From: Gammaproteobacteria bacterium
Lineage (GTDB): Bacteria > Pseudomonadota > Gammaproteobacteria > Burkholderiales > Thiobacillaceae
Reading direction: 5' to 3'
Length of the DNA stretch: 64,000 nucleotides
Assembly (NCBI GenBank): GCA_018820765.1
Contig: JAHJNN010000017.1
Span: forward strand, 310,001 to 374,000
The position numbers and the translations under genes are program-made. The first letter of the stretch is position 1. The number at the start of each line of letters is the position of its first letter. The notes under the pieces were generated by a model that saw only the letters and a list, made by a program, of their open reading frames with translations, made no database searches and had not been told where the DNA came from. Positions 27,488-37,168 of the stretch are shown here, in pieces.

Positions 27488-28921
27488 TCAGGATTTTTTG
27501 GAATCGCCCACGCGGACGATCTTCATGGTGTTGGTGCCGCCCGACTGGCCGATCGGTTCGCCGATGGTCAGCAGGATCAGGTCGCCGTCGCGCACCGCGC
27601 CACGCCGCCGCAGCTCTTCTTCGGCTTCGGCCAGCAACGCATCGCGTTCCTTGCTGGCGGTTTTCAGATTGATAGGATAGACGCCGCGGAAAAGCGTGAC
27701 TTTTCTACGGGTTTGCACCTCGGGCGTCAAGGCATAGATCGGCACCCGGGTGGAGAGACGGCTCATCCACAAACAAGTGTTGCCGGATTCGGTCAGCGCG
27801 GCGATCGCCTTGATGTTGAGGTGCACCGAAGTAAACACCGCCGACATCGCGATCGCCTCGTCCGGGCGCAGGAAACTGTGGTCGAGCCGTTCCTTGGTGA
27901 AGCCCGGCTCGTCTTCCTTTTCCGCCTCCAGACACACGCGGTCCATCGCCTGCACCGCCTCGACCGGGAACTGGCCGGCCGCCGTTTCGGCCGACAGCAT
28001 CACCGCATCGGTGCCGTCGAGCACCGCGTTGGCGACGTCGGAGACTTCGGCGCGGGTCGGGATCGGGCTGGTGATCATCGACTCCATCATCTGGGTGGCG
28101 GTGATGACGACCTTGTTGCGCTCGATCGCCATGCGGATCATGCGCTTCTGCAGCGCAGGCACCGCGGCATCGCCGACTTCCACCCCGAGGTCGCCGCGCG
28201 CCACCATGATGGCATCGGACGCTTCAAGAATCTCTTCCAGGTGCTCGATCGCCTCGGTGCGCTCGATCTTGGCCACCAGCTGGCTCTTGCCGCCGGCTGC
28301 GCGCAGCAGTTCGCGCGCCTGCCGCATGTCGGCCCCGCTGCGCGGGAACGACACCGCCAGGTAGTCGGCATTCAGCGCCGCGGCGGTCTTGATGTCCTCG
28401 ATGTCCTTCTCGGTCAGCGCGGCCGCCGACAGGCCGCCGCCCTTGCGGTTGATGCCCTTGTTGTTGGACAGCACGCCGCCCTGCACCACCTTGCAGATGA
28501 TTTCCGTGCCTTTCACTTCCTCGACCCAGAACTCGATGCGGCCGTCGTCCAGCAGCAGCGTCACGCCGCGCTTCACATCGTTCGGCAACTCCTTGTAGTC
28601 GAGGCCGACCCGGGTCTGGTCGCCCAGCGCGCAGGCGGCGTCGAGGATGAAGGTGTCGCCGTTGGCCAGCGTGATCTTGCCGTCCTTGAACTTGCCGATG
28701 CGGATTTTCGGGCCCTGCAGGTCGACCAGCACACCGACCGCGCGGCCGCGCGCGCGCGCCAGTGAGCGCACCAGCTCGGCGCGGTCGATGTGGTCCTGCG
28801 CCGTGCCATGGGAAAAGTTGAGACGCACCACATCCAGGCCGGCTTCCATCATCCGGTCCAGGGTTTTGGCATCGGAACAGGCGGGGCCGAGGGTGGCGAC
28901 GATTTTGGTTCTGCGGATCAT
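27488..28921 (-). CDS. pyk: Pyruvate kinase
   Basis: This 477-residue enzyme makes pyruvate and ATP from phosphoenolpyruvate. MIRRTKIVATLGPAC, the active-site region LVAKIERTEAIEHLEEI, GDLGVE and the ITATQMMESMI helix are canonical. Length is that of the PykA type. Its placement within an otherwise Calvin-cycle cluster joins carbon fixation to pyruvate production. Repeat F fills the upstream spacer to pgk. Confidence 0.96.
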   Translation of the reverse strand: MIRRTKIVATLGPACSDAKTLDRMMEAGLDVVRLNFSHGTAQDHIDRAELVRSLARARGRAVGVLVDLQGPKIRIGKFKDGKITLANGDTFILDAACALGDQTRVGLDYKELPNDVKRGVTLLLDDGRIEFWVEEVKGTEIICKVVQGGVLSNNKGINRKGGGLSAAALTEKDIEDIKTAAALNADYLAVSFPRSGADMRQARELLRAAGGKSQLVAKIERTEAIEHLEEILEASDAIMVARGDLGVEVGDAAVPALQKRMIRMAIERNKVVITATQMMESMITSPIPTRAEVSDVANAVLDGTDAVMLSAETAAGQFPVEAVQAMDRVCLEAEKEDEPGFTKERLDHSFLRPDEAIAMSAVFTSVHLNIKAIAALTESGNTCLWMSRLSTRVPIYALTPEVQTRRKVTLFRGVYPINLKTASKERDALLAEAEEELRRRGAVRDGDLILLTIGEPIGQSGGTNTMKIVRVGDSKKS

Positions 28922-28931
28922 GTTTTTTCTA

Positions 28932-29003
28932 GTCGAGAGTGGAGAGTGGTGAGTCGGGAGCGTGGAGGCCTTGCTCTCGGCTCTCGACTCTCGACTCTCT
29001 GCG
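28932..29003. repeat. Heptad-arm inverted repeat F (pgk-pyk)
   Basis: The left arm reads GTCGAGA, GTGGAGA, GTGGTGA, GTCGGGA, GCGTGGA (28932-28966); the right arm reads TGCTCTC, GGCTCTC, GACTCTC, GACTCTC (28972-28999). The 7-bp period and inverted layout match repeats A-E although the sequence is different and there is no large GC-rich centre. It occupies nearly all of the pgk-pyk spacer. Confidence 0.75.
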
Positions 29004-29008
29004 GCAGC

Positions 29009-30190
29009 TTAACCTGCCGCGCGCTCCTCCAGAATCGCCACGGCAGGCAGGACCTTGCCTTCGAGGTATTCGAGGAAGGCGCCGCCGGCGGTGGAGATGT
29101 AGCTCACCTTGTCGTAGATGTCGTACTTCTGGATCGCGGCAATGGTGTCGCCGCCGCCGGCCAGGGTGAAGGCGTTGGTGTTGGCGATCGCCATGGCGAT
29201 GGTCTTGGTGCCTTCGCCGAACTGGTCGAACTCGAACACGCCGACCGGGCCGTTCCACACCACGGTACCGGCCTTCATGATGATGTCGGCGAGTTCCTGC
29301 GCGCTCTTCGGGCCGATGTCGAAAATCATGTCGTCGTCGGCCACATCACCTGCATCCTTCAGCACGGCGGGTTCGTTGGCGTCGAATCTCTTGCCGCACA
29401 CGACGTCGACGGCGATGGGAATGGTCGCGCCGCGCGCGGTCATCTTCTCGATCAGCTTTTGCGCGGTCGGCACCAGGTCGTCTTCGCACAGCGACTTGCC
29501 GACGTTGTGGCCGGTGGCCTTGAGGAAGGTGTTGGCGATGCCGCCGCCGACCACCAGCTGTTCGCACTTCTCGGCCAGCGCTTCCAGCACGGTCAGCTTG
29601 GTGGAAACCTTGGAACCGCCGACGATGGCAACCATCGGACGTGCCGGGTTGGCCAGCGCTTTCTCCAGCGCATCGAGTTCTTCGGTCAGCAGGATGCCGG
29701 CCGCAGCGGTCGGTGCAAACTTGGCGATGCCGTGGGTCGAGGATTCGGCGCGGTGCGCGGTGCCGAAGGCGTCCATCACGAAGACGTCGCACAGCGCGGC
29801 GTATTTTTTCGCGGTCTCGTCGACGTTCTTCTTCTCGCCTTTGTTGACACGGCAATTTTCCAGCACCACCAACTCGCCGTCGGCGACGTCGAAGCCGCCG
29901 TCGGTCCATTCGCGGATCAGGCGGATGTTCTTGCCGAGCTTCTGCGCGATGACGTCGACCACGGGCTTCAGCGAATCCTCTTCCTTGAACTCGCCTTCGG
30001 TCGGGCGCCCGAGGTGGGAGGCGACCATGACCTTGGCGCCGGCCTTGAGGCAGTGCTCGATGGTGCGCATCGACGCGGTGATGCGGGCGTCGGAGGTGAC
30101 CTTGCCGTCCTTGACCGGGACGTTCATGTCGGCGCGGATGAAGACGCGTTTGCCTGCCAGATCGAGATCGGTGACGCGGATGAATGCCAT
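29009..30190 (-). CDS. pgk: Phosphoglycerate kinase
   Basis: This 393-residue enzyme phosphorylates 3-phosphoglycerate in the Calvin cycle or runs in reverse in glycolysis. [22 protein letters not shown], the hinge [10 protein letters not shown] and the C-terminal [10 protein letters not shown] with [14 protein letters not shown] are standard. A Shine-Dalgarno-like AGGAG precedes the start. It is flanked by repeats H and D upstream and F downstream. Confidence 0.97.
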   Translation of the reverse strand: MAFIRVTDLDLAGKRVFIRADMNVPVKDGKVTSDARITASMRTIEHCLKAGAKVMVASHLGRPTEGEFKEEDSLKPVVDVIAQKLGKNIRLIREWTDGGFDVADGELVVLENCRVNKGEKKNVDETAKKYAALCDVFVMDAFGTAHRAESSTHGIAKFAPTAAAGILLTEELDALEKALANPARPMVAIVGGSKVSTKLTVLEALAEKCEQLVVGGGIANTFLKATGHNVGKSLCEDDLVPTAQKLIEKMTARGATIPIAVDVVCGKRFDANEPAVLKDAGDVADDDMIFDIGPKSAQELADIIMKAGTVVWNGPVGVFEFDQFGEGTKTIAMAIANTNAFTLAGGGDTIAAIQKYDIYDKVSYISTAGGAFLEYLEGKVLPAVAILEERAAG

Positions 30191-30207
30191 GGTTTGTTTC
30201 TCCTGAA

Positions 30208-30264
30208 AGTAAGGTTTAAGGGTTGGCGCGGGGTTTAAGCGCGCCAGACCTTAAGGCTCACAGT
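30208..30264. repeat. Heptad-arm inverted repeat H (gap-pgk)
   Basis: The left arm AGTAAGG, TTTAAGG, GTTGGCG pairs with the right arm CGCGCCAGACCTTAAGG around a short AT-rich loop. It is the shortest and most degenerate of the set and lies back to back with repeat D in the gap-pgk spacer. Confidence 0.5.
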
Positions 30265-30266
30265 CG

Positions 30267-30388
30267 TAGGGGCCAGGGGTCGGGATTCAGGGGTCAGGGA
30301 ATGTGCGGCCGAAGGCCGCGTCCCCGATTCAATGCGTGGGCTTCGCCCGCACACATCCCCTGAATCCTGATCCCTGAATCCTGACCCC

Positions 30389-30389
<1 letters not shown>
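30267..30389. repeat. Heptad-arm inverted repeat D (gap-pgk)
   Basis: The left arm is AGGGGCC, AGGGGTC, GGGATTC, AGGGGTC, AGGGAAT. The right arm (30355-30389) is the complement of AGGGGTC, AGGATTC, AGGGATC, AGGATTC, AGGGGAT. The centre has two hairpins, GCGGCC-GAA-GGCCGC and one closed by GGGC-TTC-GCCC. The right arm is identical over 35 bp to that of repeat E, and it abuts the gap stop codon. Confidence 0.88.
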
Positions 30390-31393
<1,004 letters not shown>

Positions 31394-31422
31394 TCAGTCT
31401 CCAGTGAGTTGAAAATTTTTTT

Positions 31423-31548
31423 AGGGGTCAGGGGTCAGGGGTCAGTATCCAGGGGTCAGGGAGTGAGCGGCCAAAGGCCGCGCCTTCTTTGATGGTGCGG
31501 GCGCAGCCCGCTCATCCCCTGAATCCTGATCCCTGAATCCTGACCCCT
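31423..31548. repeat. Heptad-arm inverted repeat E (tkt-gap)
   Basis: The left arm has three consecutive AGGGGTC units, then AGTATCC, AGGGGTC and AGGGAGT (31423-31464). The right arm (31514-31548) is identical to that of repeat D. The centre has GCGGCC-AAA-GGCCGC and GCGGGC-GCA-GCCCGC hairpins. It fills the spacer between the tkt stop and the gap leader. Confidence 0.9.
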
Positions 31549-31553
31549 CGTCT

Positions 31554-33539
31554 TTACAAAACGCCCTTGACCGCAGCCACGACGGCCTCGGTCGTGATGC
31601 CGAAATGCTTGAACAGCGCCGGCGCGGGGGCGGATTCGCCGAAGCTGTCGATGCCGACCACAGCGCCTTCCAGGCCCACGTACTTGCGCCAGAAGTCGGT
31701 GACACCGGCTTCCACTGCCACGCGCGGCAGGCCTTTCGGCAACACGCTGGCCTTGTAGGCGGCGTCCTGGCGGTCGAAGCTGTTGGTCGACGGCATCGAC
31801 ACCACGCGAACGGCGATGCCTTCGGCGGCCAGCGCTTCCTGCGCTTTCACCGCCAGCTCGACTTCGGAGCCGGTGGCGATGATGACGGCCTTGGCGCCGG
31901 CAGCGTCCTTCAGCACATAACCGCCCTTGGCGATGTTGGCCAGCGTCGCGGCATCGCGTGCCATGAACGGCAGGTTCTGACGGCTGAGGATGTGGCAGGT
32001 CGGGCCGTCGGTACGTTCGACCGAATGCACCCAGCCGGCCATCGTTTCCACCGTGTCGCACGGACGCCAGACGTCGATGTTGGGGATCATGCGCAGGGTG
32101 GCGGTCTGCTCCACCGGCTGGTGGGTCGGGCCGTCTTCGCCGAGGCCGATGGAGTCGTGCGTGAACACGTGGATCACGCGCTGCTTCATCAGCGCGGCCA
32201 TGCGGATGGCGTTGCGCGAGTACTCCGAGAACATCAGGAAGGTGCCGCCGAAGGGCAAGAGGCCGCCGTGCAGCGCCATGCCGTTCATGATCGCCGCCAT
32301 GCCGAATTCACGCACGCCGTAGCTGATGTAGTTGCCGGGGTTGCCGTGGCGCACCGGATGGCAGCCTTCCCAGTTGGTCAGGTTGGAGCCGGTGAGGTCG
32401 GCCGAGCCGCCGAGGAATTCGGGCAGCGCGGAAGCCAGCGCGTTGATCGCGATCTGGCTGGCCTTGCGGGTGGCGACGGTCTCGGCCTTGGTGTTGATCG
32501 CAGCGAGTTTTTCGGCGACGTGCGCCTTCCAGTTGGCGGGCAACTCGCCCTTCATGCGGCGCTCGAACTCGGCGGCTTCAGCCGGGTAGGCCTTTTTGTA
32601 TTCGGCGAACTTGTTGTTCCACAGCGTTTCGAGCCCCTGGCCTTTGGTCTTGGCGTCCCAGCCGGCGTAGATGTCGGCGGGCACTTCGAACGCGGCATGG
32701 TTCCAGCCCATGTTCTTGCGAGTGGCTTCGACTTCGTCGTGGCCCAGCGCGGCGCCGTGCACGTCGTGGGTGCCGGCCTTGTTGGGCGAGCCCTTGCCGA
32801 TGACGGTCTTGCAGCAGATCAGGGTAGGCTTGTCGCTGCTGGCCTTGGCTTTCTGGATGGCGGCTTCGAGCGCCACCACGTCATGGCCGTCCACGCCGGC
32901 GATGACATTCCAGCCATAGGCTTCAAAGCGCTTGGCGGTATCGTCGGTGTACCAGTGTTCGATGTGGCCATCGATCGAAATGCCGTTGTCGTCCCAGAAG
33001 GCGATCAGCTTGTTCAGCTTCCAGGTGCCGGCCAGCGCGCAGGCTTCGTGCGAAATGCCTTCCATCATGCAGCCGTCGCCCAGGAACACGTAGGTGTGGT
33101 GGTCGACGATGCTGTGATCAGGCTTGTTGAATTCGTTGGCGAGGATCTTTTCCGCCATCGCCATGCCGACGGCATTGGTGATGCCCTGGCCGAGCGGACC
33201 GGTGGTGGTCTCGACGCCGGGCGCATAGCCGTACTCCGGGTGGCCCGGGGTCTTGGAATGCAGCTGGCGGAATTGCTTCAGGTCGTCCATCGACAGGTCG
33301 TAGCCGGTCAGGTGCAGCAAGGCATAGATCAGCATCGAGCCGTGGCCGTTCGACAGCACGAAGCGGTCGCGGTCCGCCCACTTGGGGTTGGTCGGGTTGT
33401 GGCGCATGTGGTGGTTCCACAGCGTCTCAGCGATTTCCGCCATGCCCATGGGCGCGCCGGGGTGGCCGGATTTGGCTTTTTCGACAGCATCCATCGCAAG
33501 CGCGCGGATGGCATTGGCCAGGTCGTTACGGGTTGGCAT
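31554..33539 (-). CDS. tkt: Transketolase
   Basis: This 661-residue thiamine-diphosphate enzyme transfers two-carbon units in the Calvin and pentose-phosphate cycles. [17 protein letters not shown], the ThDP motif [19 protein letters not shown] and the pyrimidine-domain segment [16 protein letters not shown] are present. I chose the ATG at 33539 ([19 protein letters not shown]), preceded by AAGGGA; an upstream in-frame ATG at 33659 lacks support. It is the first gene of the five-gene cluster. Confidence 0.96.
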   Translation of the reverse strand: MPTRNDLANAIRALAMDAVEKAKSGHPGAPMGMAEIAETLWNHHMRHNPTNPKWADRDRFVLSNGHGSMLIYALLHLTGYDLSMDDLKQFRQLHSKTPGHPEYGYAPGVETTTGPLGQGITNAVGMAMAEKILANEFNKPDHSIVDHHTYVFLGDGCMMEGISHEACALAGTWKLNKLIAFWDDNGISIDGHIEHWYTDDTAKRFEAYGWNVIAGVDGHDVVALEAAIQKAKASSDKPTLICCKTVIGKGSPNKAGTHDVHGAALGHDEVEATRKNMGWNHAAFEVPADIYAGWDAKTKGQGLETLWNNKFAEYKKAYPAEAAEFERRMKGELPANWKAHVAEKLAAINTKAETVATRKASQIAINALASALPEFLGGSADLTGSNLTNWEGCHPVRHGNPGNYISYGVREFGMAAIMNGMALHGGLLPFGGTFLMFSEYSRNAIRMAALMKQRVIHVFTHDSIGLGEDGPTHQPVEQTATLRMIPNIDVWRPCDTVETMAGWVHSVERTDGPTCHILSRQNLPFMARDAATLANIAKGGYVLKDAAGAKAVIIATGSEVELAVKAQEALAAEGIAVRVVSMPSTNSFDRQDAAYKASVLPKGLPRVAVEAGVTDFWRKYVGLEGAVVGIDSFGESAPAPALFKHFGITTEAVVAAVKGVL

Positions 33540-33629
33540 TGCGTTCCCTTCTGCTAAGTAAAAAACGGTCGCGCATCCGCCCAGGGAAGCCATGCAGCGA
33601 CAGCTTGGGCAGGATATGCAAAAACCTTG

Positions 33630-33659
33630 ATTATCCGTCAGCAGGGCGGGCTTTCGCAA
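33630..33659 (-). promoter_or_regulatory. Candidate promoter of the tkt operon
   Basis: On the minus strand TTGCGA (33654-33659) and GATAAT (33630-33635) are spaced by 18 bp, about 90 bp upstream of the tkt start. This 230-bp gap to the next gene is otherwise without coding content. I cannot identify a CbbR site with confidence. Confidence 0.45.
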
Positions 33660-33772
33660 GCCGCGCCCAAACCGGGAAAAAGAAGTGCCGGGACAAAGGC
33701 TTAAGCAGACAAGCTCAAGCCCGGGCTCAGAATCTGGACCTTAAAATCTTTTTATTTGGCCCTTGCGGCGGC

Positions 33773-34555
33773 TTATGCGCCAGCCGCCTTCAGCCAGTCG
33801 CGCCACAGTTCGAACAGTTCGGGACTGGCCGAAGCCACCACCGACCGCTCCCATACATTGGCGATGTCGAAGGCGCCGGATAGGCTGGCCAGGCAGCCGC
33901 CCGCCTCTTCCAGGATCAGCGCGCCGGCGGCGTAATCCCACAGCTTCTGCCCGCCGTGCACATAGATGTCGAAGCGGCCGGCGGCGGTGTAGCACCAGTC
34001 CAGGGTGGACGCGCCGAAATTGCGCTGCGAGGCGTACGGCGGCCACGATGCCAGCCGCCCGGCCAGTTCGCGGTCGATGCGCTTCATTTCCACGCCGGCC
34101 AGCGCCCGGCGCAGTTCGGTGGCGGGCGCCCGCAAGGGCAGCGGCGTGCCGTTCAGATGTGCACCGCCGCCGCGCACGGCGCTGAACATCTCGTCGGCGA
34201 TCGGGTCGTACACCACCCCGAGCTGGCGCTCGCCCTTGTAGAGATAGGCCACCGACACGGCAAAGTAGGGCACGCCGGCGACGAAGTTGGAGGTGCCGTC
34301 GATCGGGTCGACGCACCACAAGCCATCACGCCCGGCATCCCAGGCGTCGCGCTGCTGCTGTTCGGTCATTTCCTCGCCCAGCACCGGCACGTTCCTGATG
34401 CTCGGCAGCACCGCCTCCAACGCGGCTTGCGTCTCGGAATCCGCCTCGGTAAACAGGCTGCCGTCCACCTTGTGGCTGTGCGCCACCTTGAGGAAACGTG
34501 GGGTGACCTCGCGCTGCGCGACTTCCCGAACCAGGGCCTTCACGTCTTCAAGCAT
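33773..34555 (-). CDS. Inositol monophosphatase family protein
   Basis: This 260-residue magnesium-dependent phosphatase has the family motifs GEEMTE, WCVDPIDGTSNFVAG and, near the C-terminus, KLWDYAAGALILEEAGG. Members dephosphorylate inositol phosphate, fructose bisphosphate or PAP; substrate is not evident. I chose the ATG at 34555, seven bases after the stop of the methyltransferase gene upstream, although no good ribosome site is seen. Confidence 0.87.
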   Translation of the reverse strand: MLEDVKALVREVAQREVTPRFLKVAHSHKVDGSLFTEADSETQAALEAVLPSIRNVPVLGEEMTEQQQRDAWDAGRDGLWCVDPIDGTSNFVAGVPYFAVSVAYLYKGERQLGVVYDPIADEMFSAVRGGGAHLNGTPLPLRAPATELRRALAGVEMKRIDRELAGRLASWPPYASQRNFGASTLDWCYTAAGRFDIYVHGGQKLWDYAAGALILEEAGGCLASLSGAFDIANVWERSVVASASPELFELWRDWLKAAGA

Positions 34556-34562
34556 GGACAGG

Positions 34563-35177
34563 TCAGGTTCGTACGCAATAACAGTAGACAAATTCCTGCT
34601 CCTGCCCCGACGGGGTGTGATGGATTTCGGTTTCGTGCCTGAGCAGCCGGAAGGCGGCGCCGAATTCGGCGTGCAGCGCATCGGGCGCATAGCGCACCAC
34701 ATCCAGACCCGAGCACTGCAGCGGCCCGCCTGGGCCGAAGGCAGCGACGATGACGTGGCCGCCGGGCTTCACGCTCTTCAATACCTGCGCCACGTAGCGC
34801 GCGCGGTCGGCCGGGTCGGTCAGGAAATGAAACACCGCGCGGTCGTGCCAGACGTCATAACGTGCTGCCGGCAACTCGGCGCGGGTGATGTCGGCGGCTA
34901 TCCACTGCACCGACGACGCCTGTGCGCCGAGCCGCGCCCGGCTGGCCGCCAGCGCCGGCTCGGCGAGATCGAGCACGGTCAGATTGCGGTAGTCGGCATC
35001 CAGCAGGTCATCCACCAGCACCGAGGCGCCGCCGCCGACGTCGATGATGCAGGCCTCCTCGCCGGCACTTTCCTCGATCAGGCGCAGCGACGACGCGGCG
35101 CGCGGCTGGAACCAGCCGACCTGATCGGTCGCCTTGTTGCGATAAATGGACTCCCAGTGCTGCCGGCGGTCGGCCAT
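34563..35177 (-). CDS. Class I SAM-dependent methyltransferase
   Basis: This 204-residue methyltransferase has SAM motif I IIDVGGGASVLVDDLL, the acidic strand LTVLDLAE, and the segment YDVWHDRAVFHFL typical of small thiol or thiopurine-like methyltransferases. VLKSVKPGGHVIVAAFG follows. Its start is one base from the stop of the AhpC-like gene upstream. Substrate is unknown; the redox neighbour hints at sulfur or metalloid chemistry but this is only context. Confidence 0.8.
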   Translation of the reverse strand: MADRRQHWESIYRNKATDQVGWFQPRAASSLRLIEESAGEEACIIDVGGGASVLVDDLLDADYRNLTVLDLAEPALAASRARLGAQASSVQWIAADITRAELPAARYDVWHDRAVFHFLTDPADRARYVAQVLKSVKPGGHVIVAAFGPGGPLQCSGLDVVRYAPDALHAEFGAAFRLLRHETEIHHTPSGQEQEFVYCYCVRT

Positions 35178-35178
35178 G

Positions 35179-35736
35179 TCACGACGCTTTCCATTTGATC
35201 GAGCAGCCCATGCTGGGGACCTGTTCGGCCGGGCCGCGCTGGGTGGCGGCGATTTCCCTCATCGCCTCGAAAAGGTCGCGGCGCACGCCCTCGGGCGCGG
35301 TGTCCTTGCGCGATTCGTCGAAGCGGCCACGGTACTGCAGCTCGAAATTCCGGTTGAAGCCGAAAAAGTCCGGCGTGCACACCGCACCGTAGGCTTTTGC
35401 TACCGCCTGCGTTTCGTCGATCACGTACGGGAAGGGAAAACCGAACTCGGCCGCCACCTCCTTCATGTTGTCGAACGAGTCCTCCGCATAGTCGGTGGGA
35501 TCGTTCGACATGATCGCGATGGCGTGGATGCCGTGCTGTTTGAGCTTGGCCAGATCCCGCACCAGGCGCGGACGGATCGCCTTCACGTAGGGGCAATGGT
35601 TGCAGATGAACATCACCAGCAGGCCGTTCGGCCCCGTCGCATCCGCCGGCGTCCACACCTTGCCGTCGACGCCGGGCAGGCTGAAGTCGGGGGCTTTCCA
35701 GCCAAAATCACACACTGGGGTAGTGAGGGAAACCAT
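35179..35736 (-). CDS. AhpC/TSA-family thioredoxin-like protein
   Basis: This 185-residue peroxiredoxin/thioredoxin-fold protein carries CNHCPYVKA near residue 51, a CxxC-type redox motif characteristic of a family annotated as thioredoxin family or alkyl hydroperoxide reductase related. It has no signal peptide, so it is cytosolic. I chose the ATG at 35736 (MVSLTTPVCDFGWKAPDF), 12 residues inside the longest frame. It leads the three-gene minus-strand group with the methyltransferase and phosphatase. Confidence 0.83.
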   Translation of the reverse strand: MVSLTTPVCDFGWKAPDFSLPGVDGKVWTPADATGPNGLLVMFICNHCPYVKAIRPRLVRDLAKLKQHGIHAIAIMSNDPTDYAEDSFDNMKEVAAEFGFPFPYVIDETQAVAKAYGAVCTPDFFGFNRNFELQYRGRFDESRKDTAPEGVRRDLFEAMREIAATQRGPAEQVPSMGCSIKWKAS

Positions 35737-35781
35737 GACGCGCTCCGCAACGTTTCTGAGCAATCCCGGCATAATACCAAG

Positions 35782-36510
35782 ATGTCAGCACCCCGCTTCT
35801 ACCTCGACCAGCCGCTCGCCCCGGGCGCCCGTTTCAGCCTGCCGCCCGGACCCGCACGCCATGCTGCGCGCGCGCTGCGGCTGGCGGTGAACGACGCGAT
35901 CACTCTGTTCAATGGCCGCGGTGGCGAATTCGCCGCGCGCATCGAGCGCATCCACCGGGACGACGTCGCGGTCAGCGTCAGCGGCTTTGCCGATGTCGAA
36001 CGCGAGTCGCCTTTGCGCGTGATGCTGGCGCAGGGCATTTCGAGCGGCGAGCGCATGGACTACACCCTGCAGAAGGCGGTCGAACTGGGGGTGGCGGCGA
36101 TCCAGCCGATCGCCGCCAGGCGCAGCGTGGTCAAACTGGCCGGCGAGCGCGCCGACCGTCGCGTCGTCCACTGGCAGGGCGTGGTGGCGAGCGCCTGCGA
36201 GCAGTGCGGACGCAACCTGGTGCCCGTGGTGGCGCCGCCGCTGCCGCTGCCGCAGTGGCTCGGCCAGCAGCAGGGCGGACGGCTGCTGTTCCTGTCGCCG
36301 CTGGCCGAGGCGCCGCTGGCCGAGCTGCCGCCGCCGGCCGCGCCGGACTGGCTGGTGGCCGGTCCCGAAGGCGGCTTCGAGGCCGACGAGATCGCTGCGC
36401 TCCACGCTGCCGGGGCCACCCCCGTGCGGCTGGGCCCGCGCGTGCTGCGCACCGAGACCGCCGCGCTGGCCGCGCTGGCTGCGATGCAGACGCTGTGGGG
36501 CGATTTTTGA
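35782..36510 (+). CDS. rsmE: 16S rRNA m3U1498 methyltransferase
   Basis: This 242-residue SPOUT enzyme methylates U1498 of 16S rRNA. MSAPRFYLDQPLAPGARFSLP begins the PUA-like domain; the knot motifs are LVAGPEGGFEADE and VRLGPRVLRTETAALAAL. The start is 45 bp from the divergent AhpC-like gene and shares its short promoter region (CATAAT at 35770-35775 is a possible -10). A strong bidirectional terminator follows. Confidence 0.94.
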   Translation: MSAPRFYLDQPLAPGARFSLPPGPARHAARALRLAVNDAITLFNGRGGEFAARIERIHRDDVAVSVSGFADVERESPLRVMLAQGISSGERMDYTLQKAVELGVAAIQPIAARRSVVKLAGERADRRVVHWQGVVASACEQCGRNLVPVVAPPLPLPQWLGQQQGGRLLFLSPLAEAPLAELPPPAAPDWLVAGPEGGFEADEIAALHAAGATPVRLGPRVLRTETAALAALAAMQTLWGDF

Positions 36511-36523
36511 GCCGGCGACAGAC

Positions 36524-36557
36524 GTAAAAAAACCGGGCCTGAACCCGGTTTTTTTAC
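36524..36557. terminator. Bidirectional terminator between rsmE and the dsrE-like gene
   Basis: A perfect 14-bp stem with A-tract and T-tract flanks: GTAAAAAAACCGGG (36524-36537) and its complement (36544-36557) around CCTGAA. It gives U-runs on both strands and serves the two convergent genes. Confidence 0.92.
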
Positions 36558-36568
36558 GCCCCGCCCAA

Positions 36569-37006
36569 TTACGGACGAATGTAGGTATAGCCTTCCATTT
36601 GGCGATCCATGAGTTCCACCACGCCGGCGTTAACGTAGCCCACTTTGGCGTTCATGTCTTCCTTGGTGAGCTTCTGGCCCTTCATGGTGTTGCCGCATGC
36701 CACCACTTTCACCCCGGAATCGACGGCGTCGCTGACGCGGTTGGCCACTTCGGAGTCGGCTTTCAGCATGCCGATGCCCGGACCATACGCCACGATCTCG
36801 ACTTTTGCCCCCTTCAGGTCCTTCTGGACGTTTTTGGCGTTGTTCAGCGCCAGGTTCCATTTGGCCGGGTCGCCTTCGCTGACCTGGAACACCACTTTGG
36901 GCGTCACCAGGGGATCCATCGCAGCCGCGGTGGTCGGCAAAGCCAGTGCACCCGTCATCAACGCCCCGCCCAGCAGGGTGCCCAACATCGTATTCATGCG
37001 CTTCAT
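36569..37006 (-). CDS. Periplasmic DsrE-family protein
   Basis: This 145-residue protein has a signal peptide (residues 1-29, ending near AAA) and a DsrE/DsrF-like fold with KVVFQVSEGDPAKWNLALNNAKN and VEIVAYGPGIGMLK. One cysteine remains in the mature part (VVACGNTM). DsrE-type proteins transfer sulfur as persulfide; an exported single-cysteine form could bind sulfane sulfur or thiols in the periplasm of a sulfur oxidiser. It stands alone, bounded by a terminator. Confidence 0.82.
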   Translation of the reverse strand: MKRMNTMLGTLLGGALMTGALALPTTAAAMDPLVTPKVVFQVSEGDPAKWNLALNNAKNVQKDLKGAKVEIVAYGPGIGMLKADSEVANRVSDAVDSGVKVVACGNTMKGQKLTKEDMNAKVGYVNAGVVELMDRQMEGYTYIRP

Positions 37007-37168
37007 TATTCAAGTCTCCTTCAGAAATGGAAAAAACACGGTCGTGCTTTTGTTATGACGTGAAGCGTACTCGATTTATTCCATTTATTATCGCTGACAT
37101 TGCCATCCGCGCGACCTCCGGGGTTTTTCGGTATCCTTCTCATCAATCCACCTGCCCGGGCCATTCCG

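Noticed and set aside
26324-28765. An 813-codon open frame on the plus strand opposite fba and pyk
   Set aside because: It is antisense to two certain enzymes and arises from GC-rich codon bias; composition is His/Gly/Arg-rich without any domain or start signal.
31605-33557. A 650-codon plus-strand frame opposite transketolase
   Set aside because: Antisense shadow of a certain gene, with no motifs and no ribosome-binding site.
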